A DNA stretch of 64,000 nt, taken from contig NZ_CP034073.1 in the NCBI RefSeq assembly GCF_003855155.1, positions 2,232,001-2,296,000 on the forward strand, written 5' to 3'. Each line of letters begins with the position of its first letter. Position 1 is the stretch's first letter. Source of the stretch: Shewanella psychromarinicola (lineage in GTDB: Bacteria > Pseudomonadota > Gammaproteobacteria > Enterobacterales > Shewanellaceae). Made by a program: the position numbers and the translations under genes. Below are positions 16,310-26,844 of this stretch, piece by piece. Under the pieces are notes generated by a model, which ran no database searches, was not told the DNA's origin, and saw nothing but the letters and a program-made list of their open reading frames with translations.

Positions 16310-16858
16310 TTGGATATTGGTGCAAACCTAAAAGCTGTTCGCAAATTGAAAGGGTTATCTCAACGCGAGTTAGCCAAGCGTGCAGGGGTTACCAACAGTA
16401 CAATTTCAATGATTGAGAAAAACAGTGTTAGTCCATCGGTGAGTTCACTTAAAAAAGTGTTAGCGGGTATCCCGATGTCATTGGTAGATTTCTTCTCGAT
16501 TGATGATGGCTCTATTGGTGATCAGAAAGTGGTTTACCGTGGTAATGAGTTATTGGATATCGGTACCGGTGAGTTAGTGTATAAACTTATCGGCCGTGAC
16601 TACCCAAACCGTGCAATGTCGGTGATGAGTGAGACTTATCCTGTCAATGCTGATACGGGTGCTGAAATGCTGCAACATAAGGGTGAAGAGGGCGGCATCG
16701 TTGTTGAAGGTAAGATTGAGCTGACTGTTGGTGAAGAGGTGTTTATCCTTGAAAAAGGTGACAGTTATTATTTTAATAGTGAACACCCCCATCGATTTCG
16801 TAACCCATTTGAACAGCCTTGTCAGTTAATGAGTGCCACCACTTCAGCCGATTTTTAA
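16310..16858 (+). CDS. puuR: HTH/cupin transcriptional regulator of putrescine catabolism
   Basis: From TTG 16310 the protein has 182 residues, close to the 185 of E. coli PuuR. It begins DIGANLKAVRKLKGLSQRELAKRAGVTNSTISMIE after the start residue, an XRE-type HTH, and ends with a cupin_2 domain (VEGKIELTVGEEVFILEKGDSYYF). The TTG start is chosen because AGGAG lies 7 bases upstream; the open frame to 16247 has no ribosome site and crosses the candidate operator. PuuR represses the puu genes and responds to putrescine. A hairpin with GGGAATAG/CTATTCCC arms (16907-16945) follows. Confidence 0.85.
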   Translation: MDIGANLKAVRKLKGLSQRELAKRAGVTNSTISMIEKNSVSPSVSSLKKVLAGIPMSLVDFFSIDDGSIGDQKVVYRGNELLDIGTGELVYKLIGRDYPNRAMSVMSETYPVNADTGAEMLQHKGEEGGIVVEGKIELTVGEEVFILEKGDSYYFNSEHPHRFRNPFEQPCQLMSATTSADF

Positions 16859-17302
16859 CGGTTTTCACTTTAGCTTTTACTGCTTATGTCTAACTCGACG
16901 GCTTAAGGGAATAGTGTAAGATAATCAATAAATCAGGCTATTCCCAACGAGTTAGTCGCTGATGATTTTTAGGGTTTCATCTATTTTCGATGGTATTCCT
17001 AGCATGTCATTATTATCTTGTGTAAAGAATATTAAGCAATGCATTCCCTTTTTTTGTGCATTCCCTCCCCATTTTGGCGCATTTTTTGGCGAGATTTAAG
17101 CAAAGTCAGTCAGATAGTTTTTTTTGGCATTATGGCTATTTTAAAGTTATCAGTATGTTTCTAAAGTGTTTTAATTTATTTTTATTAAAAATTGTTTTTA
17201 TCCTCAGTTATCCTCTTGCCTAGCTAAAAAAATCCGTGTAGTGTGTGAAAAAATGAACACGTAAATGATAAGTTCATCACTATTCTTTGCTTAAGGTGAG
17301 AT
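16859..17302 (+). promoter_or_regulatory. Intergenic region upstream of puuDA
   Basis: This 444-base gap has no gene. It contains an inverted repeat at 16907-16914/16938-16945 that may end puuR transcription. Further on there is an AT-rich stretch with CTAAAGTGTTTTA at 17161-17173, resembling the boxes in front of puuR. It probably holds the puuDA promoter. Confidence 0.4.
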
Positions 17303-18067
17303 ATGTCTCAGTCAGGTCTTCCTCTTATTGGGGTAGTAGCGTGCAATCAGCAAATTGGTCTGCATCCATTTAACATTGTGGGTGAAAAATATTTGTTGAG
17401 TGTGGTCAATGGCGCGAAAGGGTTCCCTTTGGTGATCCCATCACTTGGTGTCGATTTGCCCATTGACGCTATTCTTGCTCGTCTCGACGGTATCCTTTTT
17501 ACGGGCTCACCATCGAATGTTGAACCTCACCATTACCAAGGTCCTATTAGTGAGGACGGCACTCATCACGATCCTAAGCGTGATGCAACAACCTTACCGC
17601 TGATAAAAGCCGCCATTGATGCAGGGATCCCCGTATTCGGTATTTGTCGTGGTTTTCAAGAGATGAACGTGGTGTTCGGCGGCAGTTTGTATCAGAAGCT
17701 ACATGACGTTGGTAAATATATTGAACACAGTGAAGATAAGAAAGCCCCATTAGATGTGCAGTATGGTATTTCGCATCAAGTTAATCTCGTTGCGGGTGGG
17801 CTCCTTCACGATGCATGGGGCTGTGACACTGCAGAGGTTAACTCTGTTCATACTCAAGGCGTGGAGCGCCTAGGTGAGGGGTTGCAGCCAGAAGCATTTG
17901 CTCCAGACGGATTAGTGGAAGCATTTTCTGTTAAAGATGCTAAAAATTTTGCATTAGGTGTCCAATGGCATCCTGAATGGAAAGTAACCGAAAATGCATT
18001 CTATACTGCAATTTTCGAAGCATTCGGACAGGCCTGTAGACATCATGCGGCAACACAAGTGAGATAA
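17303..18067 (+). CDS. puuD: Gamma-glutamyl-GABA hydrolase
   Basis: The 254-residue class I glutamine amidotransferase-like protein has the nucleophile elbow GICRGFQEMNV with Cys at about residue 115 and the His-x-Glu pair in GVQWHPEW (about H223, E225). Length equals that of E. coli PuuD. It hydrolyses gamma-glutamyl-GABA to GABA and glutamate in the cytoplasm. puuA starts 2 bases after its stop, so the two are co-transcribed and probably translationally coupled. A candidate PuuR box lies about 130 bases upstream. Confidence 0.93.
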   Translation: MSQSGLPLIGVVACNQQIGLHPFNIVGEKYLLSVVNGAKGFPLVIPSLGVDLPIDAILARLDGILFTGSPSNVEPHHYQGPISEDGTHHDPKRDATTLPLIKAAIDAGIPVFGICRGFQEMNVVFGGSLYQKLHDVGKYIEHSEDKKAPLDVQYGISHQVNLVAGGLLHDAWGCDTAEVNSVHTQGVERLGEGLQPEAFAPDGLVEAFSVKDAKNFALGVQWHPEWKVTENAFYTAIFEAFGQACRHHAATQVR

Positions 18068-18069
18068 AA

Positions 18070-19425
18070 ATGGATAAGTTAATCGCTTTTTTAAAAGACA
18101 AAAAAATTACCGAAGTAGAATGTGTTATTAGTGATATGACAGGGATTGCGCGCGGCAAAATTGCCCCAGTGGATAAGTTTGTCTCAGAAAAAGGCATGCG
18201 TTTACCTGAGAGCGTATTACTGCAAACGGTCACAGGTGATTTCATTAATGAGGATGTTTATTATCAACTTCTTGATGATGCTGATATCGATTTTGTCTGC
18301 GTACCAGACGAAAATGCGGTGTTTATGTTGCCATGGACCGTTGAGGCTACTGCCCAGGTCATCCATGATTGTTATGATCGTATGGGCAATCCCATTGAAT
18401 TATCACCGCGTAACGTGCTGAAGAAAGTCCTTAAGCTTTATGAAGATAAAGGTTGGCAACCGGTTATTGCACCAGAAATGGAGTTTTATCTCACCAAACG
18501 TTCTGACGATCATGACTTACCGCTTAAGCCGCCTATTGGGCGTTCTGGTCGCCCAGAAGCAGGACGTCAGTCTTTCTCTATCGACGCCGCTAACGAATAC
18601 GATCCACTGTTTGAAGACATGTATGATTGGTGTGAAATCCAAGGGTTAGATATTGATACCTTGATCCATGAAGACGGTCCCGCGCAAATGGAGATTAACT
18701 TCAGCCACGGTAATGCATTGTCATTAGCCGATCAGGTGTTCATTTTTAAGCGTACATTGAAAGAAGCAGCCTTAAAACATGATGTTTGTGCCACCTTTAT
18801 GGCTAAGCCCGTTACCGATGAGCCTGGCAGTGCCATGCACATTCACCAAAGCGTGCTTGATATTAAAACCGGTAAAAACATTTTCACCAAAGAAGATGGC
18901 ACTCAAAGTAAATTATTCCTTAGTTATATTGCAGGGTTACAGCAGTACATTCCTGAATTGTTACCGTTAATGGCGCCAAGTCCTAACTCTTTCCGTCGCT
19001 TTTTGCCAGGCACCTCTGCGCCAGTAAATCTTGAATGGGGTGTTGAAAATCGCACCTGTGGTTTACGTATTCCTGAATCATCGCCACAAAATCGTCGTAT
19101 TGAAAACCGTATCCCGGGTGCAGATGCTAACTGTTATCTCTCGATTGCTGCCAGCTTATTATGTGGTTATATCGGTATGGTTGATGACTTAAAACCTTCT
19201 ACACCTGTGACAGGTAAGTCGAACGATAGCCGAACAAATAATGACAACTGCTTACCTTTGACCTTAGAAGAAGCCTTAGTGGCCATGCAAAGCAGCGATG
19301 CCTGTATTGAGTATTTAGGTCAATCCTTTACCACGGGTTTTGTGGCGGTAAAACAAGCGGAGCTTGAAAACTTTAGACGGGTGGTGAGTTCGTGGGAACG
19401 TGAGTTCTTATTACTAACAGTGTAA
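18070..19425 (+). CDS. puuA: Gamma-glutamylputrescine synthetase
   Basis: The 451-residue protein belongs to the glutamine synthetase family, with the metal and substrate motifs PEMEFYL, GPAQMEINF and SAMHIHQS and the C-terminal ENRIPGADANCYL. PuuA ligates putrescine to glutamate with ATP, the first step of the glutamylated pathway. Its position after puuD and before the putrescine aminotransferase and the Pot transporter supports this over an assimilatory glutamine synthetase. It lacks the adenylylation-site pattern of GlnA as far as can be seen. Confidence 0.93.
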   Translation: MDKLIAFLKDKKITEVECVISDMTGIARGKIAPVDKFVSEKGMRLPESVLLQTVTGDFINEDVYYQLLDDADIDFVCVPDENAVFMLPWTVEATAQVIHDCYDRMGNPIELSPRNVLKKVLKLYEDKGWQPVIAPEMEFYLTKRSDDHDLPLKPPIGRSGRPEAGRQSFSIDAANEYDPLFEDMYDWCEIQGLDIDTLIHEDGPAQMEINFSHGNALSLADQVFIFKRTLKEAALKHDVCATFMAKPVTDEPGSAMHIHQSVLDIKTGKNIFTKEDGTQSKLFLSYIAGLQQYIPELLPLMAPSPNSFRRFLPGTSAPVNLEWGVENRTCGLRIPESSPQNRRIENRIPGADANCYLSIAASLLCGYIGMVDDLKPSTPVTGKSNDSRTNNDNCLPLTLEEALVAMQSSDACIEYLGQSFTTGFVAVKQAELENFRRVVSSWEREFLLLTV

Positions 19426-19522
19426 TGATGGTTGAGCTCGTTGGCTCACACTATGAATGTTTGTGGATAACAGCAGATAGCAGATACATACGGGTTTGCT
19501 ATCTGCTTGAAAGGATATAAGT

Positions 19523-20923
19523 ATGACAAACCCATTATCGACAGATGCGATGAAGCAGCAGCACAAGCTTGAGCGTCTGCAAACTGCAGACAAACAGCAT
19601 TTTATTCACCCATTTACCGACTCAAAGGGGTTAGCCCAAAAGGGAACCCGGGTGATAGAGCGGGCAGATGGGGTGTATTTGTGGGATGTCATGGGTCATA
19701 AACTGCTGGATGCCATGGCGGGTTTATGGTGTGTCAATGTGGGCTATGGTCGGCAGTCTATTGTGGATGCCGCCAGCCAACAAATGCAGAAATTGCCTTT
19801 TTATAATAGTTTTTTTCAATGCTCCCATCCTCCTGCTATTGAGTTAGCTCAAAAAATTGCTTCGCTAGCACCGGCTCACATGAATAATGTCTTTTTTACG
19901 GGGTCTGGTTCTGAGTCAAACGACACCAATTTACGCATGGTGAGGCGTTACTGGGATTTAAAAGGCAAGCCGAGCAAGAAAACCATCATCAGTCGGGTGA
20001 ATGCTTATCATGGTTCAACCGTTGCGGGTGCCAGTTTAGGCGGCATGTCGGGCATGCATGAACAGGGGGATTTACCTATTCCTGGTGTGGTGCATATCGC
20101 GCAACCTTATTGGTATGCCGAAGGTAAAGATTTATCTGTGGAAGCGTTTGGATTGCAAACTGCACAGGAATTAGAAGCTAAAATTATTGAATTAGGCGAA
20201 GACAATGTAGCGGCTTTTATTGCTGAGCCTTTTCAAGGTGCGGGTGGAGTCATTATTCCACCGTCAACTTATTGGCCTGAAATAAAACGTATTTTAGCCA
20301 AATACGATATTTTATTTATTCTTGATGAAGTGATTAGCGGTTTTGGTCGCACGGGTAAATGGTTTGCGTCAGAGTATTTTGATTTACAACCGGATCTTAT
20401 TTCTATCGCTAAAGGCATGACGTCGGGTTACATGCCAATGGGCGGGGTGATTGTGGCAGACAAAGTGGCTGACGTAATCAAACAAGATGGTGGCGAGTTT
20501 ACCCATGGTTTTACCTATTCTGGCCATCCAGTTGCCGCGGCGGCGGCATTGGAGAATATTGCGATTATTGAGCGAGAAAAATTAGTTGAACGTGTGGCTA
20601 ATGATACTTCGCCTTATTTACAGTCGCGCTTACAACAATTAGCTCAACACCCATTAGTGGGTGAGGTGCGCGGCCTCGGCTTGGTTGCGGCCATCGAGTT
20701 AGTTAAAGACAAATCGTTACGGCAGCGGTTTGATGCCAACGTAGGCGTGGGAACCTATTGCCGCGATGCGTGTATCACCCACGGTTTAGTGATGCGTTCA
20801 GTCGGCGACACCATGATTATTTCGCCGCCGTTGACCATCAGTCATGCTGAAATTGACGAGCTAGTCACTAAAGCGACGCATGCGCTAGATGATACTTATC
20901 AGTATGTAAAAGCGCTTAAATAA
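19523..20923 (+). CDS. spuC: Putrescine:pyruvate aminotransferase (SpuC-like)
   Basis: This 466-residue class III aminotransferase has the PLP lysine in [15 protein letters not shown] (about K297), [16 protein letters not shown], and [16 protein letters not shown]. The N-terminus with [10 protein letters not shown] is typical of putrescine/polyamine-pyruvate aminotransferases. It would convert putrescine to 4-aminobutyraldehyde directly, a route parallel to PuuAB. It lies about 97 bases after puuA in the same direction and before the Pot transporter. Specificity for putrescine over other diamines is inferred from context. Confidence 0.85.
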   Translation: MTNPLSTDAMKQQHKLERLQTADKQHFIHPFTDSKGLAQKGTRVIERADGVYLWDVMGHKLLDAMAGLWCVNVGYGRQSIVDAASQQMQKLPFYNSFFQCSHPPAIELAQKIASLAPAHMNNVFFTGSGSESNDTNLRMVRRYWDLKGKPSKKTIISRVNAYHGSTVAGASLGGMSGMHEQGDLPIPGVVHIAQPYWYAEGKDLSVEAFGLQTAQELEAKIIELGEDNVAAFIAEPFQGAGGVIIPPSTYWPEIKRILAKYDILFILDEVISGFGRTGKWFASEYFDLQPDLISIAKGMTSGYMPMGGVIVADKVADVIKQDGGEFTHGFTYSGHPVAAAAALENIAIIEREKLVERVANDTSPYLQSRLQQLAQHPLVGEVRGLGLVAAIELVKDKSLRQRFDANVGVGTYCRDACITHGLVMRSVGDTMIISPPLTISHAEIDELVTKATHALDDTYQYVKALK

Positions 20924-21082
20924 GGTTCAGTAACTGAATGGTAATTGTTTTATCGTGATTGTTTAACCCAATGCATTGCAAGGATCTAATCATTGAAAAT
21001 GTGTTGATAACATTCATATTGAAGGGAAAAGCGATGTTGTTGTAACCATACCGATGCATAGTTAAGTTGTAGCATTGGATAA

Positions 21083-22279
<1,197 letters not shown>

Positions 22280-22295
22280 TCTAACTCACTAGCAC

Positions 22296-22322
22296 CAGGG
22301 CGAGAAGCCTCGCCCTGTTTTT
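22296..22322 (+). terminator. Terminator/attenuator between potF and potG
   Basis: The perfect 9-bp GC-rich stem CAGGGCGAG/CTCGCCCTG with an AAGC loop is followed by TTTTT. It lies 17 bases after potF and before potGHI. Confidence 0.9.
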
Positions 22323-22437
22323 ATAGCAGTATTGATGTATTTATTGGCTCATTTAGCCACTTAACAGTTTGTTACGCGTGCCCTAAAACAGGCTGTTCTG
22401 TTGCGGTACGCATACTCCAAAAAGGCGGAGCAGTATT

Positions 22438-23574
22438 ATGGTAAACACCTCGGGCGTCACCAATAAACCCACTACAAAGACGCAAGATAAAGTACTGCTT
22501 AGGATTGATCGCGTAAGCAAACTTTTCGATGATGTGCGTGCGGTAGATGATGTATCGCTTACCATTAACAGTGGCGAAATATTTGCGCTGCTGGGCGGTT
22601 CAGGTTCTGGTAAATCAACCTTACTGCGCATCTTAGCGGGTTTTGAAAAGCCAAGCGAAGGACGTATTTTTCTTGATGGTGTCGACATTACTGATATGCC
22701 ACCTTATGAGCGTCCGATTAATATGATGTTCCAGTCGTACGCCTTATTTCCGCACATGACAGTTGAGCAAAATATTGCATTTGGACTCAAGCAAGACAAA
22801 ATGCCCAAAGCCGATATTGAAGTGCGCGTCAAAGATATGCTGAAACTGGTGCACATGGAAAAATACGGTAAACGTAAACCGCATCAGTTATCGGGTGGAC
22901 AACGTCAGCGTGTCGCTTTGGCTCGCTCGTTAGCAAAACGTCCCAAATTACTATTACTCGATGAACCCATGGGCGCGTTAGATAAAAAGCTGCGTACTCA
23001 AATGCAGTTAGAAGTGGTCGATATTTTAGAAGCGGTAGGCGTAACGTGCGTAATGGTGACCCATGACCAGGAAGAAGCCATGACCATGGCCGGACGCATT
23101 TCGATTATGCATGACGGTTGGATTGCCCAAACTGGCAGTCCAATGGATATTTACGAGGCGCCAGCTAGCCGCATGGTGGCTGAATTTATTGGTACGGTTA
23201 ATTTATTTGAAGGTGAAATCATTGAAGATGAAGTCGATCACGCGATTATTAAGTCGCCGACCTTATCGCAGCAATTTTATATTGGCCACGGTATTTCAAC
23301 CAGCCTAGAAAATAAAAATGTATTTTTGGCCTTACGCCCAGAAAAAACCATTATTAGCCGTCAGAAGCCCGAACGTGAATATAACTGGGCTCATGGCGTC
23401 GTTCACGACATTGCCTACCTTGGTGGCTTGTCGGTGTATTACATTAAGTTAGAAAACAACCAAATCGTTCAATGCTCAATGATTAACCGTGAACGCCGCT
23501 CCGATAACCCTACATGGGGAGACGAGGTTTACATCAGTTGGGAAGACACCAGCGGGGTTGTATTAAACTCATGA
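22438..23574 (+). CDS. potG: Putrescine ABC transporter ATP-binding protein
   Basis: The 378-residue ATPase has Walker A GGSGSGKST (K at about residue 59), signature LSGGQRQRVALARSL, Walker B LLLLDEPMGALD and the switch His in VTHDQEEA. A C-terminal TOBE domain follows (FLALRPEKTIISRQKP region). It energises putrescine uptake with PotF, PotH and PotI. Its stop overlaps the potH start (ATGA). Confidence 0.93.
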   Translation: MVNTSGVTNKPTTKTQDKVLLRIDRVSKLFDDVRAVDDVSLTINSGEIFALLGGSGSGKSTLLRILAGFEKPSEGRIFLDGVDITDMPPYERPINMMFQSYALFPHMTVEQNIAFGLKQDKMPKADIEVRVKDMLKLVHMEKYGKRKPHQLSGGQRQRVALARSLAKRPKLLLLDEPMGALDKKLRTQMQLEVVDILEAVGVTCVMVTHDQEEAMTMAGRISIMHDGWIAQTGSPMDIYEAPASRMVAEFIGTVNLFEGEIIEDEVDHAIIKSPTLSQQFYIGHGISTSLENKNVFLALRPEKTIISRQKPEREYNWAHGVVHDIAYLGGLSVYYIKLENNQIVQCSMINRERRSDNPTWGDEVYISWEDTSGVVLNS

Positions 23575-24470
23575 AGAATCCACTGAAGCTATTCAAAGGT
23601 CGACATCTCACCATGGGTATTCCTTACCTGTGGTTGTTGCTGTTTTTTGCCTTACCGTTTGCCATTGTATTAAAGCTGAGCTTTTCGACTGCAGCGATTG
23701 CCATTCCACCTTACGAGCCAACGTTTAATTATGTTGATGAGGCGCTCAACATATTTGTCAATCTGGGTAACTATTTATTGTTACTTCAAGATTCGATGTA
23801 TTATATGGCTTACCTCTCATCATTAAAAATTGCCTTTATTGCGACCCTTGGGTGTTTAGTCCTTGGTTTTCCCATGGCTTACGCGATTGCCCGCGCCCCG
23901 GTAAAAATACAGGCGGTATTGCTGCTTCTGGTGATGTTACCGTCGTGGACTTCATTTTTGATCCGCGTTTATGCCTGGATGGGTATTTTAAGTAACAACG
24001 GTTTAATTAATAATGCCTTGACCTGGTTAGGGGTAATTTCAGAACCGATTCAAATGCTCAATACTAATTTTGCGGTGTACATAGGTATTATCTACGCTTA
24101 CCTGCCGTTTATGATTTTGCCACTTTATGCCACCTTGGTGAAATTAGATTTAAGCTTAATTGAAGCGGCTTCAGACTTAGGCTCCAGCAGTATTAATACC
24201 TTCTGGAAAATTACCCTGCCATTATCTATGGGAGGGGTCATAGCCGGCTCTATGTTGGTATTTATTCCTGCAGTAGGTGAGTTCGTTATTCCTGAATTGC
24301 TCGGTGGCCCTGACTCATTAATGATTGGTAAAGTGCTGTGGCAAGAATTCTTTAATAACCGCGACTGGCCAGTCGCTTCATCATTAGCGATTGTGATGCT
24401 GGCGTTACTGATTATCCCGATAACCTTATTCCATCGTTATCAATCACGTAATATGGAGAACGCGGTATGA
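23571..24470 (+). CDS. potH: Putrescine ABC transporter permease
   Basis: Translation from ATG 23571, which overlaps the potG stop by 4 bases, gives 299 residues with six predicted membrane segments. The EAA loop reads IEAASDLGSSSINTFWKITLPLSMGG. The frame is open back to 23514, but that segment overlaps potG in another frame. It pairs with PotI to form the inner-membrane channel for putrescine. Confidence 0.92.
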   Translation: MKNPLKLFKGRHLTMGIPYLWLLLFFALPFAIVLKLSFSTAAIAIPPYEPTFNYVDEALNIFVNLGNYLLLLQDSMYYMAYLSSLKIAFIATLGCLVLGFPMAYAIARAPVKIQAVLLLLVMLPSWTSFLIRVYAWMGILSNNGLINNALTWLGVISEPIQMLNTNFAVYIGIIYAYLPFMILPLYATLVKLDLSLIEAASDLGSSSINTFWKITLPLSMGGVIAGSMLVFIPAVGEFVIPELLGGPDSLMIGKVLWQEFFNNRDWPVASSLAIVMLALLIIPITLFHRYQSRNMENAV

Positions 24471-25282
24471 AGAAGTTAAGTTTCTCTAAAGTGATGTTGT
24501 GGGTGGGTTTACTGTTTTTATATGCACCAATGCTTATTTTGGTCATTTATTCATTTAATGACTCTAAATTAGTGACTGTGTGGGGTGGTTTTTCTGCTAA
24601 ATGGTATGGTGAGTTATTTGAGGATCAGCAAATACTCAATGCCGTCTGGACCAGTTTACGCATCGCCTTTTACAGCTCTACCATGGCGGTGATTATTGGT
24701 ACGATGGCGGCCTTTGTGATGACTCGTTTTCGTCGGTCATGGGCTAAGTTAACCTTGTCTAACATGATCACCGCGCCTTTGGTTATGCCTGAAGTGATCA
24801 CCGGTTTATCCTTGTTACTACTATTTGTACAAATGTCAGAGACCTTTGGCTGGCCTACTGAACGTGGCATGTTTACGGTGTGGATTGCCCATTCCACTTT
24901 CTGTGCCGCTTATGTGGCGGTGGTGGTGTCGTCAAGACTGCGGGAAGTGGATTTGTCGATTGAAGAAGCTGCAATGGATTTGGGGGCAACGCGATTAAAA
25001 ACCTTCTTTTTGATCACTATCCCTATGATAGCGCCATCACTTATCGCCGGCTGGTTATTATCATTTAGCTTGTCATTAGATGACTTAGTGATTGCCAGCT
25101 TTACCTCAGGGCCGGGTTCTACAACCTTGCCTATGGTGGTGTTTTCGTCAGTGCGTTTAGGGGTTTCACCTAAGATTAACGCGCTAGCGACGATTATTAT
25201 TTTAGCCGTGTCTTTGGTGGCCTTCTTGTCTTGGTATTTCGCGCGTCGGTCGGAGATAAAAGCTAAAGAAGCGATGGAATAA
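24467..25282 (+). CDS. potI: Putrescine ABC transporter permease
   Basis: The 271-residue protein has six membrane segments and the EAA loop IEEAAMDLGATRLKTFFLITIPMIAP. Its start overlaps the potH stop by 4 bases (ATGA), so coupling is likely. It is the second channel subunit of the PotFGHI importer. A terminator follows at 25308. Confidence 0.92.
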   Translation: MKKLSFSKVMLWVGLLFLYAPMLILVIYSFNDSKLVTVWGGFSAKWYGELFEDQQILNAVWTSLRIAFYSSTMAVIIGTMAAFVMTRFRRSWAKLTLSNMITAPLVMPEVITGLSLLLLFVQMSETFGWPTERGMFTVWIAHSTFCAAYVAVVVSSRLREVDLSIEEAAMDLGATRLKTFFLITIPMIAPSLIAGWLLSFSLSLDDLVIASFTSGPGSTTLPMVVFSSVRLGVSPKINALATIIILAVSLVAFLSWYFARRSEIKAKEAME

Positions 25283-25307
25283 CAGCGCTGAATAAACAGA
25301 CTATAGA

Positions 25308-25341
25308 AGCCACGCTGATGTCAGTGTGGCTTTTTATTTTT
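25308..25341 (+). terminator. Rho-independent terminator after potI
   Basis: The stem AGCCAC/GTGGCT with an inner CTGA/TCAG extension is followed by a T-rich run at 25331-25341. Confidence 0.8.
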
Positions 25342-25387
25342 CAGAATTGATTTAAGGTATTCTGGCGATATGAGTGTTTAATATATT

Positions 25388-25448
25388 CAACAAAGTGTCA
25401 AAAATTATATGATAAATGCTAGTGTTTAAATTTGCTTAAGTGTAGGAT
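25388..25448 (+). promoter_or_regulatory. Cluster of AAGTGT-type boxes upstream of puuB2
   Basis: Three direct half-sites occur within 60 bases: CAAAGTGTCAAAA, CTAGTGTTTAAA and TTAAGTGTAGG. They resemble the AAAGTGTT boxes in front of puuR, puuD and puuC. They lie 40-100 bases before puuB2. PuuR binding is inferred. Confidence 0.4.
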
Positions 25449-25489
25449 GAGTGAGTTGTATTACGCTTTAAACCTATAAAGGAAGTGCT

Positions 25490-26776
25490 ATGCCTGCCAC
25501 ACCTCATGCTAGTTCATATTATGCTGCATCGGCTAATGATAAAGTTGAGCGTCCTCGCTTAGAATCTACAATTGAAACAGATGTTTGCATTATCGGCGCT
25601 GGATATACTGGCTTGTCTTCTGCGTTACATTTATTAGAAAGCGGCATGAAAGTGGTGGTGCTTGAAGCGGCAAGAATTGGCTGGGGAGCCTCCGGTCGAA
25701 ACGGCGGCCAAATAGTCAATTCTTTTAGTCGTGATATTGATTCTATTGAAGGCGTTGTCGGCAAAGAGCAAGCTAAGTTATTTGGTCAAATGGCGTTCGA
25801 AGGTGGTCAGATTATCCGTGACCGTATTGCCAAATACAACATTGATTGCGACTTAAAAGACGGTGGTGTTTTTGCCGCCATGAATGCCAAGCAAATGGGC
25901 CATTTGCAGAGTCAAAAATCATTGTGGGAAGCTCATGGTCATAACAACCAATTGGAGTTACTCGACCAAGATGGCATTCGCAACGTAGTCAATACTGATA
26001 TTTATGTCGGTGGTTTACTCGATAGAAGCGGTGGACATATTCACCCGCTAAACCTTGCTTTAGGTGAAGCCCGTGCAGTGGAATCCCTCGGTGGACTAAT
26101 TTTTGAAGATTCAGCGGTCATTAAAGTGGATGACGGTGCATCGCCGGTTGTACACACAGCACAAGGCCAAGTTAACTGTAAATATGTGGTGGTTGCTGGT
26201 AATGCGTATTTAGGTAAATTATTGCCAGAGCTACAAGCTAAATCCATGCCTTGTGGCACTCAAGTGATTACCACTGAGCCATTATCCGATGAAATGGCGG
26301 CGAGTCTACTGCCGCAAGATTATTGCGTTGAAGACTGTAACTACCTATTAGATTATTACCGACTTACTGGTGATAAACGCCTTATTTTTGGTGGTGGCGT
26401 GGTTTATGGTGCTCGCGATCCGGCCAACATTGAAGCCTTGATTATGCCTAAGTTATTAAAGACCTTCCCGCAATTGAAAGGGGTTAAGGTTGATTATGCG
26501 TGGACCGGTAACTTTTTAATGACCTTGTCGCGCCTTCCCCAAGTGGGCCGCATTGGTGACAATATTTATTACTCCCAAGGTTGTAGCGGTCATGGTGTTA
26601 CCTATACTCATTTAGCGGGTAAGCTCATAGCCGAAATGCTCAATGGCCAGGCCACACGGTTTGATGCCTTTGCGGCGTTACCTCATTACCCTTTCCCGGG
26701 TGGACATGCACTACGAGTGCCATTTAGTGCGCTAGGTGCGTGGTATTACACCCTTAGAGATAAATTTGGTATTTAA
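25490..26776 (+). CDS. puuB: Gamma-glutamylputrescine oxidoreductase, copy 2
   Basis: The 428-residue FAD protein has GAGYTG (about residues 38-43), GWGASGRNGGQIVNSFS and SQGCSGHGVTYTHLAGKL. It starts the operon puuB2-gabD-gabT, with gabD following after 68 bases. It belongs to the same DAO-type family as the protein at 14768-16075, but the two differ over most of their length. This copy resembles E. coli PuuB more closely in the GQIVNSFS and GCSGHGV motifs by eye. The division of labour between them is unknown. Confidence 0.87.
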   Translation: MPATPHASSYYAASANDKVERPRLESTIETDVCIIGAGYTGLSSALHLLESGMKVVVLEAARIGWGASGRNGGQIVNSFSRDIDSIEGVVGKEQAKLFGQMAFEGGQIIRDRIAKYNIDCDLKDGGVFAAMNAKQMGHLQSQKSLWEAHGHNNQLELLDQDGIRNVVNTDIYVGGLLDRSGGHIHPLNLALGEARAVESLGGLIFEDSAVIKVDDGASPVVHTAQGQVNCKYVVVAGNAYLGKLLPELQAKSMPCGTQVITTEPLSDEMAASLLPQDYCVEDCNYLLDYYRLTGDKRLIFGGGVVYGARDPANIEALIMPKLLKTFPQLKGVKVDYAWTGNFLMTLSRLPQVGRIGDNIYYSQGCSGHGVTYTHLAGKLIAEMLNGQATRFDAFAALPHYPFPGGHALRVPFSALGAWYYTLRDKFGI

Positions 26777-26844
26777 CCTACGTCGAGTGCGGGTAGATAG
26801 AGTACGAATAGGTTGAGTACAGCGAGTCAGTTTAGGAGAATATT

